From positions 26,529,501 through 26,593,500 of the forward strand of contig NC_092650.1 of assembly GCF_032118995.1 (NCBI RefSeq): a stretch of 64,000 nt of DNA, given 5' to 3'. Shown piece after piece: positions 21,048-33,700 of the stretch. Made by a program: the position numbers and the translations under genes. The notes beneath the pieces were generated by a model. That model was given only the letters and a program-made list of their open reading frames with translations, was not told the origin of the DNA and did no database searches. This DNA comes from Asterias amurensis (Eukaryota > Echinodermata > Asteroidea > Forcipulatida > Asteriidae). Numbering within the stretch: the first letter of the stretch is position 1; the number at the start of each line of letters is the position of its first letter.

Positions 21048-21218
21048 CTGAATTCATAAAGCCTGTAAGCTTGAAACCTGCTAAGCACAGGAAAATCTTT
21101 CTAAGCAAAAAAAACAGGATGTTTACCACGTTGCCACTTGTGCCCCACTAATTGCTTGCTTAGCGAAGAAATTTGTTAAGCAGTATTTTCTGCAAACAGC
21201 TTTATGAAATTGGGCCCA
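21048..21218. mobile_element. Family E palindromic MITE
   Basis: AATTCATAAAGCCTGTAAGC near the start and CAGCTTTATGAAATTGGGCCC at the end, with CTAAGCA/TGCTTAG inner pairs. Confidence 0.6.
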
Positions 21219-23336
21219 CATGATATATGTTGAGTTGTTCCTTTTAGAACTACCCAAAATACAAAGAGACAGCTTTTATCGTATCTCGTCACTGCAAATA
21301 TTAATGTCAGAATTGTTCCACCACCATTCAAAAATTCAAATCCAAAAAGTAGATGAATATAAATATCTCGTTCAGTATACCATGGATTAGGGAACAAGTC
21401 TGGTCTCATAAGTAAATCCAAATACCCAGACACACAATACACCTTTAAGGTGGCATCCATCTTTGTCTTGTCCCCTGCCTGCTACAACAATAATGAACAC
21501 TGATTCTCATCACACTAACAATGGAACCAGACTATTGCACTCCCATGTATTTGAATGGTAGAACAAATCAAGATGAATACACCATGATAAAAGTCAATCA
21601 GGTCAAATCTTGTTCCACTTTTGCTTTTCACAAAATGTTTTATATTTCAGTTCACGCTCGTGGTATTTCAAAACTTTATCAGTAAAATGCACCAACACCG
21701 ACTTTAAAAAACTCAAAATAAAACTTTTTTTCTTGTAAACAACTGTAATATCTTTCATTGTGTTTGTCAGAATTAGAATGTTTTATAAAGGCACATACCA
21801 TTGTTTTCAAGAATCAACTTTTAAAATGTATTTTTGTTCTGACAAATGGAAAGGAAAAGAGCAGTTACAATGAAAGTTTGAGATGTATGACGTTTGTCAA
21901 TTCTAAGGAGAAACTTCAGATATACTATCCCACTACCAACAAAGAAAAATAAGTTTCTTTTGGTCAAAAAGTTTCCACCACAGTAATTTTTGTTCTATTA
22001 ATTTTTTTTTTTTTTTAATATGATTTTATACTTGTTTTCATCAAACTAATCAGTAAATTCAACACATAAGTGTTTTGTAAAAGTTACCTATGAAAGTTAA
22101 ACAAACATATTCTGGCTGTACATAAGCAGTATAAAAAATAATAAATACAGATCAAATGCACTTACATCTATTTCAACAAGGAATAACTTTAAGGTGAATG
22201 AGCTACATTGGTTGATGTGGAAATAATTTTCTTCTTTAATCATATTTACTGATATAGATTTATTTTTTGCAGAAACAATTTTCAATAAAATATTTCCTTT
22301 TTTTTTCTTGTCACTATAGTGTTGCTGAAGTAAGACGATGACATCGCAATGTTGTTATGATGTTCGACTACCAGGTCTCATTTTACAAATCTAGTAAATT
22401 CTGATGATTGATTGCAAGAGATCTGAAAGGCATTTGTGTTAAGTTGATCATTTCCATAGTAACCAATGTTGCACTTTCCCTCAAAGCTTCACAAGAATAC
22501 ATAATAATCTAATACAATGAAAAATGTGTACAATTCTAATATTATCAATCAAGTTATTTAAAAAATCATACTTATTTATTAATTTTGTAACAAAATTTCT
22601 ACAAGTTATCAATTTGTTTTGGTTAGGCCAGTAGTTTTAATCAAAAAGCTAAAATGTGGCAAGTTATAAATTGTTAAAAAGCAAAAAATTCACTTTATAA
22701 AAAAGTTGATTTCGATTGATCGTTTCTTTGTATGTTCCAATTCAACAAATAATTCTCTTCACATATTTGTTCAACTACAATTTCAAACTAATTATAAAAA
22801 GTATAATTACTTTCCATCTAAAAGCATCTTCTTAATTAATTCCTGAATTCCTTTTTTTGTTTGACATTTTTTTTATCACAAACGGGTGAAAACTAGCTTT
22901 CTCGATCTAAAAGGAAGCACCAATAATTATTAATAATCAAAGACATGTGAAGAAATTGTGATCGATATTTGGTCAATGGGTCGGTTTACAACGTGATTGT
23001 TTTTGTTTATAACTTTGAATTCATTGTTCATCTTAGAATAATCTCAAACACAATCCATGGAAGAGGCGAACGTCACTCAATCGTTAAGTACATTTTTTCT
23101 TACAAGCTTGCTAGCTATTATAATACTGGCTTTATTAATTAATGGTATTGTTGCATTGTAATAGGACACACCTGTTGTGAAATACACACCATGACCTTGT
23201 AACTCCATAAAGCGAAGAGCCTTATACATACAAGCGACTTGGTCACATTACGCGGCAGTAGTGCAATTTTTCAAGCAGCAGCCACAGAAAGCTTACTCAT
23301 AAATAGAGAAACTTTCAATACAATTGTTGCATAATC

Positions 23337-23518
23337 TGGAACTGATTTTACAGAGCTGTTTAAGCACAAAAAGCAACTGAGCACAACAAGATTATTCTTA
23401 CCAGAAAAAGGTTACCAGCCAAAACACACTGTCACATGCACAATGTATGACTGGTACCCTGCTCATCTTTGCTAAGCAAGAATTTCTGTTAAGCAGCTCA
23501 ATGAAATTGGGTCCTGCT
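23337..23518. mobile_element. Family E palindromic MITE
   Basis: CAGAGCTGTTTAAGCAC at the start, AAGCAGCTCAATGAAATTGGG at the end. Only about 100 bp from the MTSS1 stop, so probably inside its 3' UTR. Confidence 0.6.
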
Positions 23519-23623
23519 AGTAACGATCTTCACCTTCACTTTTTTAAATTGTTGAGAAAATTCCTAAAGTTTAGTATTAAAGCTGATAATGTAAATACAG
23601 ACCTTTTTTCCCTAAGCTTTTCA

Positions 23624-24142
23624 TCAGATTCTCGGAGCGGACCGGTCATTTGAGAAAGTACGCTTCAGCTTAACTCCTTTCTTGATTTCACCAAGAATAC
23701 CGACACCAACATCGCTATCGTCGCTATCGCTGTCTTCATGCTGCATCGCTGCGGCTTGCTGTAGCAGCTCTCCCGCGCTAGGATAACTCCTCTGGGCATC
23801 ATGTTGTTTTCGTAACTGGTTAGTCTGCGGAGCCGGAGCGGCGTACTGACCACCATGCTGCAGTTTCTGCTGCAGCTGCTGCTTGACTTGTAGTTGACGC
23901 TGCTGGAAGCTCTGTGAAGTATTCTGAGCCGGTGGAGGGGGGTAGGTTTGTTGGGAGGGGGGGCTCGTTGGCTGGTACGAGGCCTGCGATTGGCTGTATT
24001 GTGAATAGGTTGGAGACTGTGGTTGGTTGGGATCTTGATACTGCGGTTGATACTGAGGCTGCTGGTAGTCTTGCTGATACTGTTGCTGGTATTGTTGCTG
24101 TTGGTGCATTTGCTGTTGATACTGCTGCGTAGGTTGTTGGTA

Positions 24143-24173
<31 letters not shown>

Positions 24174-24789
24174 TGCTGCTGTGCATAGTTTTGCTGCTCA
24201 AACTGTTTCTGTTGCCTGGGTCCAGTGTCAGGTCCAGGCCGAGGAGTCCTCTGTGCTAGTTTAGCATTCAAGCTGTCCATCAGGCTAATCCTAGCCATAT
24301 CACCGGACACTCCATCACCGGCTAGTTTCAGACTGTGGCTTCGATTGACTCGCCCCTTGGGCTGCGTCATTGGCTGCTGCGACTCAGAGCTGTAAGGAGC
24401 TTGTACTGTACTCTGGCTCCGTACCCTCCCAGGGGTGTGAGGGCGTCGAAACACCCCCGACGGGTCGCAGTGGCCGTCCCCAGTTTCCCCTCGGTTCCCT
24501 TGGTTAGGCAGCACCCCTACCTGGGCATCGGGTACTATATTCATACCCGTCAGGGATCCACCGGAGGGCGTGCGCCTGATGGGTGGGGGTGGTTTGCTCT
24601 TACGTAGAGATCCACCTGGTGTCGTAGCAGTATTTCTATTCGAAGACTCAACCATTGACGATGAGGGTATACACGCCATGGACATCGGCCGTCTGGTTGG
24701 CGATTGGTTAGGGGTCGTCGTGTACATGGATTCAGTCGTGTTTGAATAGCCACTTGTTGACCTGTCCATGTAGTTTTCCATATTGCCAT
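23624..24789 (-). CDS. MTSS1: MTSS1 terminal exon: proline-rich, Q/Y-rich, WH2
   Basis: Acceptor ATTTTCTTCTCAG; stop TGA at 23626-23624; 387 residues. Order: NMENYMDRSTSGYSNT, SKPPPPIRRTPSGGS (conserved IRRTPS), a Q/Y-rich stretch of over 100 residues with a 13-Gln run, an acidic HEDSDSDDSDVG block, and WH2 with terminal NDRSAPRI. Human ends NDRSAPRFS. Confidence 0.93.
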
Positions 24790-27700
24790 CTGAGAAGAAA
24801 ATGATCACATACCTTTAATAATCTAACCTGTTAATGATGGTAATGTGAATTCCAATTAATTTACAAATTTGTGGGTTTTGGTCCATTTTTGTTTCCTCAT
24901 TTTATTACAAATCCAACAGCACAATAACTTAATTTGCTATCAACAGGATATTCAGGAAACAAGAAGAAATGTTCATACTAATATGTGGAGGGAAACCCCC
25001 CATTAGATAATTGGGTTCAACTTTTTGACTTGCACAACAGATTCATTCTGTATTACTGTACAGACCCATTGAAGTGTCCAATGATGTAAAATTTCAAATA
25101 TCCGAGTATATTATATAACAAAATTTTACCCAAATTTAACATAAGGTAGAGACTTGAAATTTTCCCAAAAATCATACGGACTCCGTCTATTGAAAAATGA
25201 GTGCCTGACTACACTGAAATTCGCATTGAACCCCCCTCTTTATTGAAACACCTTTAATACCTTGAGATGGTAGCATATCGTCCGACCCTGCGGTACCAGT
25301 GGTCGACTGGGAGCTGTATCCACTAGAGTTACTCAATGAACCGTGACTACTCGTATTGCCATCCGTGTCCAAAGAATACATCGCTGACGGCATAGAACTC
25401 TGTTGATAAAAAGTACACAAATTAATGTTGTAAATGCTAAATACTAGACAAAGTCCATCCCCATACCTCATTCTTTACCACAAGAGGGTGCTAAGAAAGA
25501 TGGTTAAACAACGAAAAAACACCTCTTCAAAACATTAACGTGACAAATTTCGAAACGTTTTGGGTTGAACAAAGAAAGTTTGTCTAGATTCAAGTTGAAG
25601 TTTTTTCTTTTTCTTTAAAATGAGAAATCGCCCAACATCTCAAATAAAAAATAAAAAAGTTTCTTCATTCCTATTAGTCGAGAGCAACGACCGGGACAGT
25701 TGTGCCACATCACGCGATATGCGCGACGCGCACAGCATTCCCTTATAAGGAGTTGTTTACCCGAGGGCCTTACTATTTCATAGCTGGAGGGGTGTTGTGT
25801 TGAAAGAAATCATTGACAATTAAAATTTTGGAATTAATTTGCCTTTTTACCAAAATGTGTTGGTGTTTTTTTTTACCGAAAAAGGTATTCGTCGAGGTAA
25901 AATTATCAAGAACCAGGCCTCGTTGGGTTTAAACCACTAGTTGAAAACCTCTTCACCACACACTGATTCCCTTATTTAAAGTTTGCAGTTGGTACTTACA
26001 TGGGTGTGCCTCCGAGCTGGTAGAGTAGCACTACGTTGTCTGTATAGTTCTGCATTTGATAGCTGCTGCTGCTGGCCGCCGGCACAAACAGGACGAGGCA
26101 CAACTAATGATTCACAAGAAGAAGAAAAAAAGATCCTTTTGTTTGATAAGCAGTTTGCAAACATTTAATACTTATTTCTCAATAATGAATTTTAAATACA
26201 CTTCACTTTGACAAAACTGAGATATAAGAGTGCAGTTAATAATTAAAATATCGACGCCGGTTGGACTAGCCAATATTAAGACAGTCACAGAAGACAACCA
26301 TGTATGCATTACACAGACACTGACTTTGTGTATTCATAAATCAATGTAACTGTCATCTACAACTGTCAGTAACACACTTCAATTCAACAAGTCAAATATC
26401 CTGGCTTGCATCAGTTACTAGGAGGCCGAAAATTCTTCAGTCTCCTGACAATGACTAGAGGAAGCTAGTTGAAACGTTGAGACCAATTTCACGGACTCTG
26501 CAGTAGTACAGTTAATCACGATCCTATAAGCTAAAGTATGTAGTAGTCCCAGTCTATTGTCTATACCATGCGTCACGGTAATAGTTAAAAAGCAGGACAG
26601 TTCTTTTCAGAACTGATAAGTCTCCAAAACACCCGAACAATCTACTCCGCGGTAGTAGAATAAAGAGAGACAGTTCTCTAAGATATCAATATAAACCACA
26701 AGGGAAACTGACTGGGTAAATTTTGAAATGAGTTTTGGGGTTGAACAAAGAATTGACTAGAGTGGGATTCGAACCAACGACCTCCGGCACGTTAATCCGG
26801 AGGTCGTTGGTTCGAATCCCACTCTAGTCAATTCTTTGTTCAACCCCAAAACTCAGTTCTCTAAGACCAAACATTACCTGGCAAGTAGATGCACATGGTG
26901 TTACCACAAACCAAATATAAAAAAATAATCATAGTGGCTTCTTATACAGCAACTTATATCCGCCACTCAGTGACGATCAAGGCACTTCAACATTCAGTTG
27001 TTTCATGCAAGGTATTGTGGAGCATTGTTTTTAATATCGGGCCATGGTCCCTTCTTTACACCATGAATTGTTCCAGTTTTGTACATGGCCGACTGTGGTT
27101 TATGATTTGGTGAGCTATAAAGTGTTATATTTTGAATCCTTGAAAATTTGCTGATATTTGCTCCTTTTACAGATGGGCTCATTGTTCTGATTAGAATCGA
27201 TAGAAACAGTTACAGGGAAGGTACACGTTTGGTAATTACTCAAAACAAATATTAACTTAAAAACTGACTTGGTAACGAGCATTGGAGAGCTGTTGATAGC
27301 ATAAAACATTGTGGGAAACGACTAAGTAATGTAGTTTATGAGAAAGAGGTAATTTCTCACTAAAATAATAAAAGACTTCTAGCTAGAAGTCTTTTATTCC
27401 TATCTGAAAGCACACAAATTCGTCCAACAAGGGTGTTTTTTCTTTCATCATTTTCTTTCAACTCTGATGACCAATTGAGCTCAAGTTTTCACAGGCTTGT
27501 TATGATGGGATACACCAAGTGAGAAGACTGGTCTTTGACAATTACCAAACGTGTACCCTCCTTTTAAATGGCAGTTACGAAAATAAAACACCAATGCCCA
27601 ACTCTGGCATCCGAACTCACTTTGGTTTGATTGGGGAGTGTTGAAGTCAGGTACATAAGTCATCCCTCCTGCTTTGCTGTCAATGTTCTTCCGTTTCGGA

Positions 27701-30700
27701 GACGGTTTATCGGCAACAACAGGGGGTGGAGGCCGGTTCACTGAGGCCGTTATAGGCGTGGGTATACTCTTAGGTCGTTGCATCTTTTCCGACTGGCTGA
27801 AGTTGAGTAACCAGCTGGGAGGGGGTGGGGCAAAACCTTGCGATGCTTGAGATGGGGGGAGGGTTAACGAGGAGGAGGAAGGGGGCGGAGTTGGAGATGA
27901 TGGGGTGCTGCACTCACTGGAAGACTGGTGCTCCAGCTCGTAGGGGGCTGACGCACTATGAAGGAGAGACTGCTGGGCACAAACAGAAGTGAACGTATTC
28001 ATATACAACAAGAAGAAGTTTATAAATGTTCTATATTTAGTCTTTCCTCACTTCTTTACCAGGAGGTTTAAATAAAATTACAAAATAATTGAAACAATTT
28101 GTTTTGAAAACTCTTTTGATTGGATGATTTTAACAATGGCATCAATCTGGGCCCAAGTTCATCGCTCTGTAAACCACAAAATTCTGCGCTTGCGATCATC
28201 CTTGTCTGCTTACTGTAAATACTTGTATTTGAATTTTGTGGTTCAAATAATAAATCTAAGATTAAAGCCCGGTTCATATTTCCTGTTAATGCGAATTTTG
28301 GTGACGAAACAATCGGTACGCGCTACATTTCCAATTGTGACGCAATAAAATTCACATCGCATAAAGCATTTGCAGGAAGTATGAACCAGGCTTTAGTGGT
28401 AGAGTGTTCCAGATGGACACCAACTACCGCGTAAGATCCAAACACCAACCTGTGCATTCTCTTCCTGCACAGTCTGTGGCGGGGTACCGGGCTGGTTGGG
28501 GAACAGCATATCCTGCGACGTGAAACCAGAGTCTTGTGACGAAACACTGGAGAGTCGGTAGGCACTGTTGGGCTGTGACATGCTGCGGTGGCGAACGTAG
28601 TTGGTACCCGGCGAATGGGAATTGGTCGAACTACTCGAACGGGAGTCAGAGCTAGTCATGCTGCTTAAGCTGCACATGCTTGACTTCCGGGAACCAGATG
28701 ACTGGGAAGGGGAACCAGGTGGGGTCTGTCAACCAGGGAGAAACATAAATAGTTTTAAATACAACTGTAACATGTGGTCTCTGCATGCCTGGAAGATGTT
28801 ACTGCTTGAAACCCAGGCTTTTTTCAGCATCTTACAAGTAAACTTTAAAGCCCAGCCCGAATGAAATTAACAACGAGTGATCTTTGCTAAAAAAAAACAT
28901 TTACAACATGCAACTCTTAGTCCTATAGTGTGCAGAAAATAAAGAGGAATCTAAAGAAGAAAAAAACAACATGAACAATAGTTACTTAGTAAAAAATATG
29001 TTTTAAAATGTTATATGTACATGTACATATACATGTGCAAGGCATCAAGCACTTTGACAGATTTGACTTTGAAACACTAGGTGGCATCAGACTGACCAGG
29101 TAAATTTCCCTTCATTACCAAGAACATTGAATTTACCTGGGAAGGCAGTGTCCATAATGGCGATTTAAGGCTACAGCTACGGCTAGATTACATGCGTCTG
29201 CCTATTCCTCAACACTGGCAAACAGGCTGATCTAGCTGTAGCTGTTGCCGAAGTCGCAGTCTTCAGAGCCGCAAAAGTCAGCTGCCACCTAGTGTCCTAA
29301 CAGTCCCCAAATTTTCAGAGTCTCTTTGTGTTTCTTTACCTGATACTGCCATTTGAGATCTTGACCTTTGACGTCTAAGATGACCTGCTCGCTGGATTGA
29401 GGTAAGACGTAGGGATCCTTGCCTTGCTCTGCTAGCTCCCCCATGACTGCCTCGAGCCTTGTGACTTCAGACAACATGGAGATCTCTTCATCCTGTACAG
29501 ACATCAATATGCAACAAGTTATGAATAAATGTATGAACAGATCATGAATGAGCATGACTGCCTCAAGCCTTGTGACTTCAGACAACATGGAGATCTCTTC
29601 ATCCTGTACAGACATCAATATGCAACAAGTTATGAATAAATGTATGAACAGATCATGAATGAGCATGACTGCCTCAAGCCTTGTGACTTCAGACAACATG
29701 GAGATCTCTTCATCCTGTACAGACATCAATATGCAACAAGTTATGAATATGTATGAACAGATTTTGAATAACAATGACTGCCTCAGACAACATAGAGACC
29801 TCTTCATCCTGTACAGACATCATCAATATGCAACAAGTTATGAATATGTATGAACAGATTTTGAATAACAATGACTGCCTCAGACAACATAGAGACCTCT
29901 TCATCCTGTACAGACATCATCAATATGCAACAAGTTATGAATATGTACATATGAACAGATCATGAATAACCATGACTGCATCAAGCCTTGTGACCTCGAA
30001 CATAGAGACCTCTTCATCCTGACACAGACATCATCAATATGCAACAAAATATGAATATAAATGAGAAGATCATGAATAACCATGATAACTGAAGAGTACA
30101 TCATCCAAAAATTCTTTGGCTGATGAATGTGAGATTATGTCAGGACCCTGTCAAAAATTAATTTGGAGTTTATAATTAACTATGACTATCATTAGAAATT
30201 TTCACACGCAACACCTAAAATAATTTAAAGCTTACATGTAAAAGTTTCTCAAATCTATAAAAGTAGCTGTTTTAAAATTTTCTGGTAAAATCACCAGATA
30301 TGAGAGTCACAATAAATGTGACACAAGTTGTACATGTAACAACCTGATTTTCGGAATGATTTCACAACATGATACATGAATACCAATATTTGTTGGTACC
30401 AGTAACACATCAATTCCAAAAAGACCTGGACCCAATTTCATAAAGCTGTTGAGCAAAATATTCTGCTAAGCAAATTTCTTTGCTAAGCAAGAAATGAGTT
30501 GGGTACCAGTTGCAGCAATGGTAACTGTATGGTATTCTGCCTGATACGGAGAGCCTTCTTTTGCAAAGCTTGTTTTGTTTGTGCTAAGACGACAATTTTT
30601 GTGCCTAAAATGCTGAATGAAATTGGGCCCTGCACAAAAAAAAATTCTGATACTTCTGGACGATGTAATGTAAGCCAAAGTGAAGTTAAATTCCAGGCAC

Positions 30701-33700
30701 AACAGGTGTATTTTTTTTCTTAATTGGCTCAGATAAGATCTTACCACGACAGGTTTGAAGCAGGTAATGAGCGTACAGAATCGACTTCTCTCTTCGATCA
30801 TTCCTCCTCGGACTGCGTTCTTCTCGGCTTCCTCTAGGAGTAGATACATGTCAGTCACGTCTTGCATTGCGCTGTCTAATCTATACTGGATATCAGCTTT
30901 ACCTGCCATTAAAAATAAAACATTGGTCTTTAATAAGCAAGATGGGAGTCTGGGTACTAGACACTAGATACATGTTAGTCACATCGTGCATTGCACTGTA
31001 TAATCTATACTGGATATCAGCTTAATACCTGCCCTTAAAAACAACCATTGGTCTTTAACAAGCAAGGAGGGAGTCTAGATACTAGACCCATAACAAGTCG
31101 TGAAACTAAGAAAATTTGCTGGTTGCCCGCAAGTGAGTTTGGTTGCCCAAATACAGTTTACGCATTTCAACAAAAAAAAAGATTTATAATCAATGAAAGC
31201 TCACAAACGACTTAAAACCAGAATAGAAAAAACAAGATACATGGACATAATGGATGTGGTGCAGTGACAAATTTTATAAACATTTTCACACAGACAATGA
31301 ATTTCCACAAAAAGGATAAAAAAATAAAATGACAATACAACAATTAACAAAAGTCCCATAAAGAAAACCCAGCCTCAGAAATCGAACTACTGTTACAGAT
31401 CACAAGTTAAGACAGTGCTTTACAATTTTAACAAACTGTACAAAAATTTTGTCACTTATTTTTCTTACAAGTTTTAAAATTCTTCAAGTATTCTAAAATA
31501 AACAGCTAGGAATTCCTGTAATGGGAGACTTTTGGACGGTCTCTTTTTCACAGTTCTCGCCATGCAAGTAGTGCGTGTGCTCAGACCTACATGTACATGT
31601 ACGCGCACAATACTGAGTATGTGCACGCACACTTAAAAAGGACCATTATGTCTGCTACCCCATTGTCTAAAAGTCCTCCATTAGTGATGCAAGATGCACA
31701 CATCAAGCAGAGCAGTCGCCATATTCAACAAGTAAACAAATTACAAGACACATATTTGTTTGATTGATACAAAAAAATCTGATCTACATAATGAAGAGGT
31801 TAAGAAAGTGAAATTCATTTGACATCTCAACGGCAACACAAACACTTGCAACAGCAAAAACCATTTAAAGGAGCACGTTGCGTTGGATCGGTCGAGTTAG
31901 TCTTTAAAAAGCGTTTGTAACCGTTTGTTATAAAATGCATCTGGGTAGAAAGATGTTGTAAAAGTAGAATACAATGATCCACATAAACATGCCTCAAAAT
32001 TGCACGGTTTTCCTTTTACCTTGTTGGCTAACACGGTCGGCCTTTTATGGGAGTCAATTTTTTAACTTTGTGTTTAGTTCGCAAACCAAAAGGAAAACCA
32101 CGCAATTTTGAGGCAAATTTGTGTGGATCATTGTATTCTACTTTTAAAACATCTTTCTATGACCATGCATTTTATAACAAACGGTTACAAATGCTTTTTA
32201 TAGACCAACTCGTCCGATCCAAGGCAACGCGTTCCTTTAACACCACAAACAAGAAGAAAGGCATTCAAACATCAAACAGAGAAACAATCAAACATAGTCC
32301 GGAAATCAACGTGTCCATCATGGGTAGTGCATATATTGTAAAAACAAAAGAACAGCGCAAGCAATGTAAAATTTATCTGTAAACCAAATTTGCATTACTT
32401 TGACTGTATTTTCATGTATAAGGATTGTGCACTCAGGCCTGTATGCTTCGTTTTTGAGAGGGCAAGGGCACCAAGGCATATTTTCTCCTTGGCAAAGAGC
32501 ACCCTATGACCTGTATGCGAAAATTGTAAATTTCTACTAAGCATTTCAAGGGCACCAAAGGCAATGACCAGTTGCCTCCGTGAAGAATAAGGCCCGCGTT
32601 TTGCACAGCGCATGACGGACACACGGATTTCCGACTTTACTCCGAAAATCAAAAGACAACAAAAATGAATTTTGAAGAACATACTCAGTTTCTCATTGTG
32701 ATGTCTTATGGACATATCTTCCTTGCCTAGGACAGGCGGTTAGTAGGGCAGGAGTAAACAAAAATTATAAAAATTCACAAACAACACATGTTAATAGAAA
32801 CACACAGTAAAATACTGTTTATTATTTATAACGACAAAACTTAAAGGCAGTGGACACTATTGGTAATTACTCAAAATAGATATTACAGAAACCCTTATGT
32901 ACTTGGTGATGAGTAATGGGGAGAGGATGATAGCATAAAACATTGTGAGAAACGGCTCCCTCTTAAGTAACGTAGTTTTCAAGAAAGAATTAATTTTCCA
33001 CGAGTTTGATTTTGAGACCTCAGATTTAAAACTTGAGGGCTCAAAATCAAGCATCTGGACGCACACAACTTCGTGTGGCAAGGGTGTTTTTTTCTTTCAT
33101 AGTTATCTCACGACTTTGACGACCAATTGACCTGAAATTTTCACAGGTTGGTTATTTTATGCATACGTTGAGGTACACCAAGTGAGAAGACTGGTCTTTG
33201 ACAATTACCAATAGTGTCCAGTGTCTTTAAATAAAGGCATGGGTATCATATGGTTGTTGTCAAAGACTCACTTGGTCTGTATCCCAACATGTGTGCATAA
33301 AACAACAAATGTTTTTTTTTCCAAGTGAGGTTTTACATGTATGGTGTATAATTTTTGGAGTAGCTACAATAACAAGCATGAACCTAAGGTATGCCATCCA
33401 TTAAATCAGTGTTAAAAGGTAATTAGCGCATCAAGTTGTATGTATGTAAGGAACAGGGAGCTTGGTGTTTATATCCCCTTGTGGGAGTTTGCCGAGTTCC
33501 CTTCATGGGAAGATCATCTAAACAAACAAACAGCAGAAGTGTACACAAAACAGAGCTGCCAACATTTGCATCTTGAAATCAGGGAGATTTTAACTTTACA
33601 ACAATCAAGGAGACATCTGGAATACATTTAACATAACAGGGACAGAGTTTCCATAATCAGTGATATTTCCCACATTTGTTCATCAAAACATGGGAAGATT

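Larger units (their letters stand above)
19935..23623 (-). other. AT-rich intergenic region, probable MTSS1 3' UTR
   Basis: No exon is recognisable. The region directly past the MTSS1 stop should contain its 3' UTR. Several TTTATT words (AATAAA on the minus strand) occur, so the polyadenylation site cannot be chosen. Two family E MITEs lie at 21048-21218 and 23337-23518. Confidence 0.45.

Noticed and set aside
23665..24607. Several open frames overlapping the MTSS1 terminal exon (Ser-, Val- or Leu-rich)
   Set aside because: Shadow frames of the CAG-rich coding exon; no independent start context or splice sites.
29541..29960. CRISPR-like regularly spaced repeats
   Set aside because: The repeats are contiguous copies of an exon/intron segment in an animal gene, with no short direct repeats separated by unique spacers.
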